Shown here one piece after another: positions 15,569-24,320 of a stretch of DNA of 64,000 nucleotides (the stretch's first letter is position 1; the number at the start of each line of letters is the position of its first letter). The DNA is from JBCDGH01 sp038751365 (GTDB lineage Bacteria > Patescibacteriota > JACMRA01): the NCBI GenBank assembly GCA_038751365.1, contig JBCDGH010000001.1, positions 8,952-72,951 on the forward strand, read 5' to 3'. Position numbers and translations under genes: made by a program. The notes beneath the pieces were generated by a model. The model was not told where the DNA came from and did no database searches. It was given only the letters and a program-made list of their open reading frames with translations.

Positions 15569-16546
15569 TTACAAAACTTCTACGGACTCTATTCTAACAT
15601 CTTTACTAGGTCTAGTTAAGCCTGGGCTATCATCACTTTCTACAGGGTCAACTTGGTCTGAAATATAATCTAACACCTCGAAATCAGAATCATCAACTAC
15701 TCCAAATACAGTATAATCTGCTGGTAGCTGGGTGTCTTCAAGAGTAATGAAGAATTGGCTGCTCGCCGAATCAGGGCTGTTAGTTTTTGCCATTAGAATA
15801 AGACCCTTTCTGTAAGTGACATTACCGGTTTCTTTGTCAAAATTTTCATAAAGGCTCGGTGCTCTGAATTCAGGCTCATTTATAATTTCTGAGCTACCAG
15901 CTTCTGCATCGGAACTTACTTCTGGTTCAATTATCCAAAGTTCGTCTACTAAGGGTTCTCCTGTGGCTGTCTCTCCTCCACTACCATTTCCACTAGGATC
16001 ACCACCTTGAATTACTGCAAAATTTTCTTGCTCAACTATTCTATGGAAAAGCATATTGTCGTAATAGTCACGATAAGCAAGTCTAACAAAGTTTTCGACT
16101 GTTTCTGGAGCCCATTCTTTTTCCATGCTGATCTGTAACTTTCTTTCTTCTTGATCGTCTATAGAAATAGCCATTTCCACTTCAAACTCATTTCTTGAGT
16201 CCAAATCTAGTTCAGCAGATTCTTGAGCTAATCTGTCTTGATTTTCTTCTCTACTCCTAGCTTGTTCTGCCTCTACCTCTTTTTGCTCTCTAGCAGCCTT
16301 TGCCTCATCAGTTTGATCCGTAATGTAAGGGATTAAGACTAAACTAATACTGAAAGTAACCGCAATTGCTACAAAAGCTGATATTAGGGCGACTAGCTGA
16401 CTTGGTTTTATCCACTTTCTAGATTTCGAATCATTAGTAACGTTGTTAATGTTGACTTCAGGTTCAGAAGTTGCTGAATCAATGGGAGGAAGCTCTACCA
16501 CTGTCTTTTTCTTTTTGGAAACAGTTTTCTTTAATTTATTTGACAT
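15569..16546 (-). CDS. Membrane-anchored cyclophilin-type peptidyl-prolyl isomerase
   Basis: 325 residues from ATG 16546 (a TTG at 16561 is less likely). A basic N-terminus, one transmembrane segment near 50-72, then an E/Q/R-rich coiled coil (about 75-115). The cyclophilin domain spans about 120-320: APETVENFVRLA, YDNMLFHRIV, IQGGDPSGNGSGG, GLILMAKTNSPDSASSQFFI, YTVFGVV. The catalytic Arg (FHR) and the QFFI segment are present, so it is probably active. A non-standard insert of about 30 residues separates GGDPSGNGSGG from the next strand. Outside location is inferred from the anchor. Confidence 0.88.
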   Translation of the reverse strand: MSNKLKKTVSKKKKTVVELPPIDSATSEPEVNINNVTNDSKSRKWIKPSQLVALISAFVAIAVTFSISLVLIPYITDQTDEAKAAREQKEVEAEQARSREENQDRLAQESAELDLDSRNEFEVEMAISIDDQEERKLQISMEKEWAPETVENFVRLAYRDYYDNMLFHRIVEQENFAVIQGGDPSGNGSGGETATGEPLVDELWIIEPEVSSDAEAGSSEIINEPEFRAPSLYENFDKETGNVTYRKGLILMAKTNSPDSASSQFFITLEDTQLPADYTVFGVVDDSDFEVLDYISDQVDPVESDDSPGLTRPSKDVRIESVEVL

Positions 16547-16554
16547 AAACTGGT

Positions 16555-16583
16555 TTGACAATAATACCTTGAGGCAATATTAT
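16555..16583 (+). promoter_or_regulatory. Consensus-like promoter reading toward rpoD
   Basis: TTGACA 16555-16560, 17-bp spacer, TATTAT 16578-16583. The sigma gene starts at 16760, so this would make a 5' leader of about 170 bases. It is divergent from the cyclophilin gene. Confidence 0.55.
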
Positions 16584-16759
16584 TCCTACGAGTTCGTCAA
16601 GGGCTTTATATTAGTGTACACACAATACTAAATTATAACCTGTATAGGTTAAGATGTAAATGCAGAGTAAACATCAAAGAGTCCGTTAGTGTTTATATAA
16701 AATATAGTTATTTTCAAAATTATTTTCTTATAGCCTGAAAAAAGTTAATTCGTTTACTC

Positions 16760-18958
16760 ATGCCAAAAAAAACTATAGCCGAAACCCTAAAATCTAATTC
16801 CAAACCTAATGATAATATCAAGAAAGGCACTAAGAAGTCTTCTGCAGAAAGAAAAAGGTTAACTATTGGATCAGCCAAGGTTTCAAAAGCCAGAGTCCCC
16901 AAAATTACAAAAATTTTTAAGAACAAGCCTACTACCGAAAACACCAACTCTCTTCGTAGGAAAAGTAAGCCAGAAGATCAAAAGACTCGTGATACCGAGC
17001 GCAAAGAAGGTAAAAAAGGTGATTTTCTAGACTCTCCAAGAGAAGCCAAACCGAACGAACTTGTCACTCGTAAAGGTATTCTTGGGTTAAATCTAGTATC
17101 AACTGCTGATTTGAATAGGAAAATTGCTCTTGATGATAATTCTATTGAGCAAAGAGGTAGTCGAAGGTACAGAGTTACTGAAGACGGAGTCCGTATCAAA
17201 ATGAAAAAAGTCACCAAGCAAAGGACTAATAAGAATCATGGTAAGACTTTGAAAAAATTTATCGAGAATGACAGCTCACTCTACAGTGTGTTTCAATCAC
17301 AACCAGTTTCTTTTCAGTCAAAAGTTGTGGAAATGATTAAGCAGGGTATAACCCGTGGCTTTGTGACAGAGGATGAAATCTTGTATATCCTTCCTTTACC
17401 TGAGGAAAATATCGATCTCCTAGAAGATATCATGGACTTGTGTGAAGATAGCGGTGCTCCTATCAGTTTTGATAACACTTTAGACAACTTATGGAGTGTG
17501 CTTGAAGATGAAGAAGAGCTTAAGAGGCAGGAGCGTGAACTAGCAGAAAAGCTAACTGGAAGTTTGGCTGGTGATGTAGGAGGTGAGGAGTTAAAAGATG
17601 ACGCTGTTCAGAATTATATTCGAGATATATCTAGATACCCTCTTTTGAATAAAGAAGAAGAGGTAGAGCTCTCAAAGCGTATTGAACAGGGTGATCAAGC
17701 AGCTAAAAGAGAATTAAACAATGCTAATTTGAGATTAGTAGTTCATGCAGCCAAAAAATACATGGGTCGCAATTTGGCTTTTCTTGATTTGATTCAAGAG
17801 GGTAATATTGGTTTGCTTAGAGCTGTAGAAAAGTTTGATTGGCGTAGAGGTTATAAGTTTTCTACTTATGCTAGTTATTGGATTGAGCAAAGTATTAGAA
17901 GAGCCCTTGCTGATCAGAGTAGACCAGTGCGCTTACCGGTACACGTTGAAGAGAAGTTGAATCGTTATCGTAGAGAAAAAAGAATGCTGATTGACGAGCT
18001 AGGTAGGGAACCTACAGATGATGAATTAGCAGATAAATTGGAGGTAGATTTAGATACTATATTTTATTTTAAGCGTATCAGTCAGGATACAGTGTCTATT
18101 GATACTATGGTTGGTTTTTCCGAAGATAGTGACACTCAGCTAGTTGAGATGATTGAAGACGAAGCTACTGCCCAGCCCGTTGACGAAGCTTCAAATAGAG
18201 TCCTGAGAAGTCATATTATTCGTATTATCGATGATTGTCTGGAACCAAGAGAAAAGAAAGTTATTTTACTTAGGTTTGGTCTTGATGGTACAGGTATTGC
18301 CCACACCCTTGAAGAAATAGGAGAGGTGTTTAATGTCACACGTGAAAGAGTTAGGCAGATCGAAGAAGTTGCCTTGAACAAAGTTCGTCAACACGTAGAC
18401 AGTTTTAAGTTAGTTGACTTTTTGGAAGGTTTGAATCCACAGACTTTTGCACCGAGTAGTTTTAGAAGAGATGAAGGTAAAATTACTGATGTACCACTTA
18501 ATAAGAAAATTAATATTGAGAATGTAATCGAGATTGTTACTAATCAGATAATATCAAAGACATGTAGCTTGTACTTCTTGAGAGGTGAAATGGGTGCAGG
18601 CAAGACTACCTTAGTCCAAGAAATCTGCAAAAAATTAGGTACTTCGACTCAAGCTTCATCACCGACCTTTTCTCTGCTGCAAAAATACCAATTGAAGAAG
18701 TCGTCTCAAGCAGCCAAAGCAGGAAACTATGACGAAGTAGCTCACATGGATTTGCATCGCCTAAAGTCTGTTACAGAAGTTGATCTTGGTTGGATTGAGG
18801 AAGAGATGGTTAACGTTGGTAATATTGTGTTTGTTGAGTGGCCCGAGAAGCTTCTAAAGAAGCAAGCTTTCATCCAATTTATGGGTAGAAAGTATCTCAT
18901 TATTGAATGTAAAATCGGTAAGAAAAAAGACCATTACTTTAGAATTAGAGAGAATTAG
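16760..18958 (+). CDS. rpoD: Primary sigma-70 factor fused to TsaE
   Basis: 732 residues in one uninterrupted frame. Residues 1-165 are a Lys-rich extension. About 168-255 is sigma region 1.1-like. Region 1.2 begins near 280 (DDAVQNYIRDISRYPLL), region 2 near 320 (LIQEGNIGLLRAVEKFDWRRG, FSTYASYWIEQSIRRA), region 3 near 400, region 4 ends with TRERVRQIEEVALNKVR and FLEGL near 558, where sigma factors normally stop. After a 25-residue linker comes a complete TsaE (about 585-732): Walker A GEMGAGKTT near 608-616, SSPTFSLL, HMDLHRL, VFVEWPE. TsaE is the ATPase of tRNA t6A synthesis. No in-frame ATG or GTG precedes the TsaE part, so a separate TsaE is unlikely. Confidence 0.93.
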   Translation: MPKKTIAETLKSNSKPNDNIKKGTKKSSAERKRLTIGSAKVSKARVPKITKIFKNKPTTENTNSLRRKSKPEDQKTRDTERKEGKKGDFLDSPREAKPNELVTRKGILGLNLVSTADLNRKIALDDNSIEQRGSRRYRVTEDGVRIKMKKVTKQRTNKNHGKTLKKFIENDSSLYSVFQSQPVSFQSKVVEMIKQGITRGFVTEDEILYILPLPEENIDLLEDIMDLCEDSGAPISFDNTLDNLWSVLEDEEELKRQERELAEKLTGSLAGDVGGEELKDDAVQNYIRDISRYPLLNKEEEVELSKRIEQGDQAAKRELNNANLRLVVHAAKKYMGRNLAFLDLIQEGNIGLLRAVEKFDWRRGYKFSTYASYWIEQSIRRALADQSRPVRLPVHVEEKLNRYRREKRMLIDELGREPTDDELADKLEVDLDTIFYFKRISQDTVSIDTMVGFSEDSDTQLVEMIEDEATAQPVDEASNRVLRSHIIRIIDDCLEPREKKVILLRFGLDGTGIAHTLEEIGEVFNVTRERVRQIEEVALNKVRQHVDSFKLVDFLEGLNPQTFAPSSFRRDEGKITDVPLNKKINIENVIEIVTNQIISKTCSLYFLRGEMGAGKTTLVQEICKKLGTSTQASSPTFSLLQKYQLKKSSQAAKAGNYDEVAHMDLHRLKSVTEVDLGWIEEEMVNVGNIVFVEWPEKLLKKQAFIQFMGRKYLIIECKIGKKKDHYFRIREN

Positions 18959-18964
18959 CAAACT

Positions 18965-20095
18965 ATGAATGTTTTAGTGTATTATGCTCCATTCGGTGGT
19001 GGGCATAAGGCAGCATCTAAAATTTTACTTGAGATAGCCAGTCAGTGTAAAGCAAACAATTTACAGCTTAAAGAGTTTGATATTACTCAAAATACTGGTA
19101 TAGTCACTAGCTTAATTTCTTTGTTTTATAGAGGTGTAGCTACTAAGTACACTAGGTTATGGGCGATCACGTTTTACCTTACTCAAAATAGGCTAGTTAT
19201 TAATGTGCTACAACTACTATTAGCTATAAAGCTAATACCTGGAATTACAGACGCCCTAAAAAAACATAAGCCAGATTTGATTATTACTACGTACTTTATT
19301 GGCTGGTTTTTGAAGCATGCTAGTAAGCTAATGGGTTCAAATATCAAAATCATCACTTTAGTTACTGACCCTTTTGACGTTCATCCAGTATGGATAAATA
19401 GCTCAAGTGATATGTATATTTTTGAGAGTCAAAAAGCCTTTGCAGAAGGTTGCAAATTAGGACTATCTGAGTCTACAGCTCGTATTATTAGTCCGTTAGT
19501 AAAGAGTCAGTTTAGTAGAATACCTAAAGCTGCTAATATCACAAAGTATAAAGAGAGCTTTGATTTGCAGAATAATTATAGAACAATTTTATTAGTGGGC
19601 GGTGCAGAGGGGCTTAAAGACGGAGATAGAATCATGATAGAATTAATTAAACGCTATCAGAATGTAAATATAGTAGTAGTATGTGGTAAGAATCAGGTTT
19701 ATAGGGAAAAATGTGATAGCATAAAAGCTAGTTACTTCGCTACTAACGTATTAGTAATTGGTTATAGTACTCAGATGTATGAATTGATGAGTATAGCAGA
19801 TCTTGTTATTACAAAAGCTGGTCCTGGAATTATATTCGAAGCTGTGAGTTTAAGAAAGCCAATTTTGGTTAGTAGTTATTTGTGGAGACAGGAGCTAGGT
19901 GTAAAGGAGTATATCGTTGAGAATAGCTTGGGGTATTATACTCCTGACATTTCGCAACTACTTCAAAAAGTAGATTTAGTTTTGTCCAACCAGCATGAAC
20001 GACAAAAAATTCAAAGTGCTTACTCTGATCTTAATTTTCAACCTGGTAATAAACAAATGGAAGCTATACTCGAGGATCTAAGTACAGATTATTAG
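18965..20095 (+). CDS. MGDG-synthase/UgtP-like glycosyltransferase
   Basis: 376 residues. The N-terminal domain opens with APFGGGHKAAS, the acceptor-domain signature of monogalactosyl/diglucosyl-diacylglycerol synthases. The C-terminal GT-B donor domain has LLVGGAEGLKDG and ITKAGPGIIFEAV, the nucleotide-sugar site. Family role: transfer of glucose or galactose from UDP-sugar to diacylglycerol at the inner membrane face. It starts 6 bp after the sigma-TsaE gene, so the two share an mRNA. The exact lipid product is inference. Confidence 0.82.
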   Translation: MNVLVYYAPFGGGHKAASKILLEIASQCKANNLQLKEFDITQNTGIVTSLISLFYRGVATKYTRLWAITFYLTQNRLVINVLQLLLAIKLIPGITDALKKHKPDLIITTYFIGWFLKHASKLMGSNIKIITLVTDPFDVHPVWINSSSDMYIFESQKAFAEGCKLGLSESTARIISPLVKSQFSRIPKAANITKYKESFDLQNNYRTILLVGGAEGLKDGDRIMIELIKRYQNVNIVVVCGKNQVYREKCDSIKASYFATNVLVIGYSTQMYELMSIADLVITKAGPGIIFEAVSLRKPILVSSYLWRQELGVKEYIVENSLGYYTPDISQLLQKVDLVLSNQHERQKIQSAYSDLNFQPGNKQMEAILEDLSTDY

Positions 20096-20148
20096 CAACC
20101 TAAATTCTCTCTTGCCAAAAAAAGAAAAATAATTTAAATTTATATTGT

Positions 20149-20176
20149 TTGACATTTTGCCATACTCAGAATATTC
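20149..20176 (+). promoter_or_regulatory. clpC promoter
   Basis: TTGACA 20149-20154 and ATATTC 20171-20176 (16-bp spacer). The leader is about 34 bases and contains AAAGGA at 20203-20208, one of the few clear ribosome-binding sites in the window. Confidence 0.5.
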
Positions 20177-20216
20177 ATGGCACAGTATTCAACATTGAAA
20201 TCAAAGGAAATTAAAT

Positions 20217-22724
20217 ATGTCAGCTTTACCAAAATTCGATAACCGTGCAAAAAACGCTTTAGCTGTCGCTCAGCAGATAGCTATCCAGCTAGGTCACAAC
20301 TATATAGGTAGTGAGCATTTACTTTTTGGCATTTTATCACAACCACAAGACGGTCTCCCTTTTCAAATGGCATTTATAGATAATGTCTCCAACCAAGAAT
20401 TGTTAGAGATTATAAAAAAGCAAGGTATGGAAAAGACTGGTGACTCTAAAAAATCTACACAAGGTAAACACGTGTTGCTACCTGAAATTACTGATGAACT
20501 ACAACTTTGTTTAGATAATGCTATTAAAATTGCTGAAAGCTTTAGCTATAATTATATCGGTATCGAGCATCTGATATTCGGAATTCTGGAAACCTCAGAC
20601 TCAAATGGTCAAAAGCTTATGAATCTTACTGATTCAAGTAGTAAAAAGCTTAAAGATATTCTGAATTCCATATTTAATTCTTACAATCAAGGAGCAAAGA
20701 GTGATGATCCTAAGTTTAGCGGCAAGCAATCCAAAAGCAAAAAACAAAACTCAGCCTTGGAGTATTTCACGATTAATTTGAACCAGAAGATTGCTAACGA
20801 AACTGACTTTAGTATCATTGAAAGAGAGAAAGAGGTAGATAGGATGATACATATACTTAGTCGAAAAAATAAAAATAATCCAATTATTATTGGCGAGCCA
20901 GGAGTGGGCAAGACTGCTTTAGTTGAGGGCTTAGCTAAAAGGATCAATTCCCGTAAAGTTCCTGAATGGCTTTTGGATAAGAAAATTCTAAGCCTGGATG
21001 TAGGTAGCCTGGTTGCAGGTTCAGTGTTTAGGGGTGAGTTTGAACAAAGAATTAAAGCTATTCTTGAAGAAGTGGTAGAGGCAAAAGATGTAATACTTTT
21101 TATAGATGAATTACATACAGTAATTGGAGCCGGTGGTAGCGGAAACCATTCAGGACCAGAAATGGCAAATATTCTTAAACCTTCTCTTGCTAGAGGTGAA
21201 ATAAGTGTGATTGGAGCTACTACTGAAGATGACTTTAGAAGTTCAATAAAGAAAGATAAGGCTTTTGAAAGGCGTTTTCAGCCTGTAAGAGTGGAAGAGC
21301 CAGATCTTAGTCAAACAGTCAATATTCTTAAAGGTGTAAAAGTGATGTATGAAAATTATCATAACACTTTATTTCCTGACGAGCTCTTGCCTACCTTAGT
21401 TGAACTAGCTGACAGATTCATGCCTGAAAGACATTTTCCAGATAAAGCAATTGATTTATTGGATGAGACTTTAGTCAGATGTAGAGTTGTTGCTAATCAA
21501 CAGGTTACTGGAAATAAGAAAAGCGAAAAAAACTGGTCTGAGATAGAAAAACAAATCCTAGACCTAATTAAACAAAAAAATGAGGCTATATTAAACCATA
21601 ATTTGGAATTGACTCAAAAGTTTGAAGAAGATCAAAAGAAATTAGAAGAAGAGCTGGCTGTATTGAACGTCAAGAACAAAGAGTCAAAAAAAGCTAGTCT
21701 AGCTACTAAAGAAATGCTTGAAAAGGTTGTCTCGGAGATGTCAGGCGTGCCCATAGTGCGAATTAGCTCAAATATTTATACTCAAATTAAATCACTCAAA
21801 GATAGTTTAGACAGACAAATTTTTGGTCAAGACGAAGCTACTACGGAGATTACCAGTGCTCTGAAGCGGGCTTATTCTGGGGTGAATGTTAATAAAGGTC
21901 CTATAGCTAGTTTTTTACTATTGGGTCCTACGGGAGTGGGTAAAACTGAGATTGTTAAAGTACTGACCTCTGAGCTCTATGGTGATCCCAACAAATACCT
22001 GTTAAAGCTTGATATGAGCGAGTTTAGAGAAAAACATCAAATGTCTAGATTGCTTGGAGCTCCTGCAGGCTATGTTGGTTACGAAGACGCACCTCAGCTT
22101 ACTGAGTTTTTAAGGAAGAAACCTTATTCAGTTATTTTGTTTGATGAAATAGAGAAAGGTAATCCAGAAAATCTGAATATATTACTACAAATGCTTGAAG
22201 AGGGTCAGATTACCGACGCAAAGGGAAATAAAGTTAGTTGTGAACATGCCTTGATTTTTATGACTTCTAATTTGGGTAAAAATCAACTCAATAAATTTGC
22301 TTCAAAGCTAGGATATGTAGACTTAGTGGATGAATCAGAAGCTACTTATGAGTCTCTAAAAAAGCAGGTTTTAGAGCAGGTGGAAAAGTCAATTAAACCT
22401 GAGGTATTAGGTAGGTTGACAGGTAAAATAGTATTCAGACCTATAAGCAAAACTATCTTAAGGCAGATTATTTATAAAGAGTTAAATCTTTTACAGAAGC
22501 ACTTGCTGACTCAATCACGCAGTGTTAGCTTTAAAGAAGAGGTGGCAACCCATCTAATCGAAATTGCTAGTGAGAAACTGGAGTATGGAGCAAGAGAAGT
22601 AAAAGCTTTAATTGCTAGAAATGTACAAGACCCAATAGCTGAATTTTTACTTGATAACCCAAAATCTACCAACTTCGAAGTCAGCGTCAAGGACAAGTCT
22701 GTAAAGGTTAGAAATAAGAGATAG
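20217..22724 (+). CDS. clpC: ClpC-type AAA+ unfoldase
   Basis: 835 residues. Two Clp N repeats (about 5-75 and 85-150), AAA D1 with Walker A GEPGVGKTA near 226 and Walker B VILFIDELHT, a coiled-coil middle domain (about 435-500), AAA D2 with Walker A GPTGVGKTE near 571 and VILFDEIEKG, then the D2-small domain. It unfolds proteins for ClpP or for refolding. ClpP is not in the window. The short middle domain argues for ClpC over ClpB. It has its own promoter and ribosome-binding site. Confidence 0.9.
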   Translation: MSALPKFDNRAKNALAVAQQIAIQLGHNYIGSEHLLFGILSQPQDGLPFQMAFIDNVSNQELLEIIKKQGMEKTGDSKKSTQGKHVLLPEITDELQLCLDNAIKIAESFSYNYIGIEHLIFGILETSDSNGQKLMNLTDSSSKKLKDILNSIFNSYNQGAKSDDPKFSGKQSKSKKQNSALEYFTINLNQKIANETDFSIIEREKEVDRMIHILSRKNKNNPIIIGEPGVGKTALVEGLAKRINSRKVPEWLLDKKILSLDVGSLVAGSVFRGEFEQRIKAILEEVVEAKDVILFIDELHTVIGAGGSGNHSGPEMANILKPSLARGEISVIGATTEDDFRSSIKKDKAFERRFQPVRVEEPDLSQTVNILKGVKVMYENYHNTLFPDELLPTLVELADRFMPERHFPDKAIDLLDETLVRCRVVANQQVTGNKKSEKNWSEIEKQILDLIKQKNEAILNHNLELTQKFEEDQKKLEEELAVLNVKNKESKKASLATKEMLEKVVSEMSGVPIVRISSNIYTQIKSLKDSLDRQIFGQDEATTEITSALKRAYSGVNVNKGPIASFLLLGPTGVGKTEIVKVLTSELYGDPNKYLLKLDMSEFREKHQMSRLLGAPAGYVGYEDAPQLTEFLRKKPYSVILFDEIEKGNPENLNILLQMLEEGQITDAKGNKVSCEHALIFMTSNLGKNQLNKFASKLGYVDLVDESEATYESLKKQVLEQVEKSIKPEVLGRLTGKIVFRPISKTILRQIIYKELNLLQKHLLTQSRSVSFKEEVATHLIEIASEKLEYGAREVKALIARNVQDPIAEFLLDNPKSTNFEVSVKDKSVKVRNKR

Positions 22725-22813
22725 GTACTTCGAAAGTATAATTTTATCTAATACTACGAATAACTATACCCACACACTCTATATACTTTAAATATATCAA
22801 GATTTTAGGTTAT

Positions 22814-22842
22814 TTGCCTATAAACTTTTTCTGATATATACT
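22814..22842 (+). promoter_or_regulatory. Promoter of the three-gene unknown cluster
   Basis: TTGCCT 22814-22819, 17-bp spacer, TATACT 22837-22842; the first ATG is 39 bases further on. Confidence 0.55.
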
Positions 22843-22880
22843 AACCAAAACATAAGCAAACAAAGATAAAAACTATAATT

Positions 22881-23603
22881 ATGTTTAGTCTATTCAGCAA
22901 AAGTAAGGAAGACAAAGACGACCTTCCTGAAGCTATTACTCAACCAGAATCTACAGAAAATGACTGGAACAAAAACTTGTCTTGGTCTGGTGAGGATTCT
23001 AAGAAAGTCTATGTTGGCAATTACGCTAAAGATGCAGATCATGAGCAAATCACTGCTTCAGCTAACCTAGCATCTAACTCTAGTCGTATTTATACTACAT
23101 TACCAAAAGATGACACAAATTTAGTCATTTTGGTTAAGAAGATGGAGAATTTTCCCAAGCCGGAAGATATTTCTAGAAAGAGAGAGTATTATAATACAAA
23201 TGTGAAAAAATTAGAACAGGCTAAAAAAGCTCTAGTAGCTCTAATGCATGGTATGCATGATTCGAACGCCTCACTTACACTGGCATACACTACAATTGAT
23301 TCTGATTTGAGACACGCAATTGTCGAAGAAAGAAGCTTTGAGGCTAAGCTAAAAATGGAAGCGCAATCAATTGAAGATCTGATCGATCTGTTTAAAAGTA
23401 GTTCAGACTATTCCAAAGTGCTACATTTAGCAAAGATGTACGGCTTTGAAGTAAAACAAGACATTTCTACAAGCAGCTCCTCTTCAACTGCCGAAAAAAG
23501 AAAGCCAAAATCGCTATCTACGGAATCAGCTGAAATACTTAAGCAGGATTTTACAGATAATATTAACGTTAAAGTTAAGAAAAAACCTCTCGTAGCACAC
23601 TAA
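22881..23603 (+). CDS. Unknown protein, cluster gene 1
   Basis: 240 residues. It opens MFSLFSKSKED, a short aromatic/basic start that could lie on the membrane. A polar N-terminal third is followed by a long helical region (about 85-195) and a Ser-rich then Lys-rich tail. No family recognised. It is 13 bp from the next gene and transcribed with it. The similar start of gene 2 (MFDFFHKNKNK) suggests both are targeted the same way (inference). Confidence 0.6.
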   Translation: MFSLFSKSKEDKDDLPEAITQPESTENDWNKNLSWSGEDSKKVYVGNYAKDADHEQITASANLASNSSRIYTTLPKDDTNLVILVKKMENFPKPEDISRKREYYNTNVKKLEQAKKALVALMHGMHDSNASLTLAYTTIDSDLRHAIVEERSFEAKLKMEAQSIEDLIDLFKSSSDYSKVLHLAKMYGFEVKQDISTSSSSSTAEKRKPKSLSTESAEILKQDFTDNINVKVKKKPLVAH

Positions 23604-23616
23604 ACTAGTCTAAATT

Positions 23617-24246
23617 ATGTTCGACTTCTTTCACAAAAATAAAAACAAAAATACAACTACCGTAAACCCTTCTCAGTATGCGAATCAGCAAGCACAAATC
23701 CAAGATTCCTCTCAAACTCAGCCTACACCCCAAAGCTATAGCCAAGCTCCTTACAAACAACTACCTAATTTGCCAGTTACTCCCCCTGCAAGTAATCCGA
23801 ATACAATTCAAACCCCGTATCAAAATAATTTTCAAGCCAAGGTTAATACTCAAGCTGCGAAAGTAGATCCTAATAGTAGTCTCACTTCAACTGATAACTC
23901 CCAATCTGTACACGCAGCAGCCGAAAACATTGAGAAGATTTTTAATGATCAAGAGATTCAGACGCTACAGTTTGTTAATCATTTGGTATTAGCTATTACT
24001 GGATATAGCCCTTTTGATATTGATATTAGTGAGAGGGAAAGTGTAGTTAATAATTGTGTGCAAATATTTAGTGATTATTTAACAAAATACGTAGAGTTAC
24101 GATATGGCACTCAAGATGCAACTAGACTCAAAGCAAGTCAAAAGTTCTCTGATACCAATGTCTTTAGTAAGTTTGCTGAATTGGGTCCTAAGTTTGATGA
24201 GGCTTATAACTCATTTATGACTCTTGTGGAGCAACAACCTATTTAA
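23617..24246 (+). CDS. Unknown protein, cluster gene 2
   Basis: 209 residues. MFDFFHKNKN start, then a disordered Q/P/S/N/T-rich region (about 10-105), then a helical domain (about 107-207) containing LQFVNHLVLAITGYSPF and ending near the C-terminus. No family recognised. The disordered first half and compact second half suggest an adaptor-like layout. Second gene of the unit that starts at 22881. Confidence 0.6.
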   Translation: MFDFFHKNKNKNTTTVNPSQYANQQAQIQDSSQTQPTPQSYSQAPYKQLPNLPVTPPASNPNTIQTPYQNNFQAKVNTQAAKVDPNSSLTSTDNSQSVHAAAENIEKIFNDQEIQTLQFVNHLVLAITGYSPFDIDISERESVVNNCVQIFSDYLTKYVELRYGTQDATRLKASQKFSDTNVFSKFAELGPKFDEAYNSFMTLVEQQPI

Positions 24247-24320
24247 GGAAAAGTGATATTCATAAGAAGCTCACACACACAAGATCAAAAAACTAAAACA
24301 AAAACAAACTAAAAACAAAT

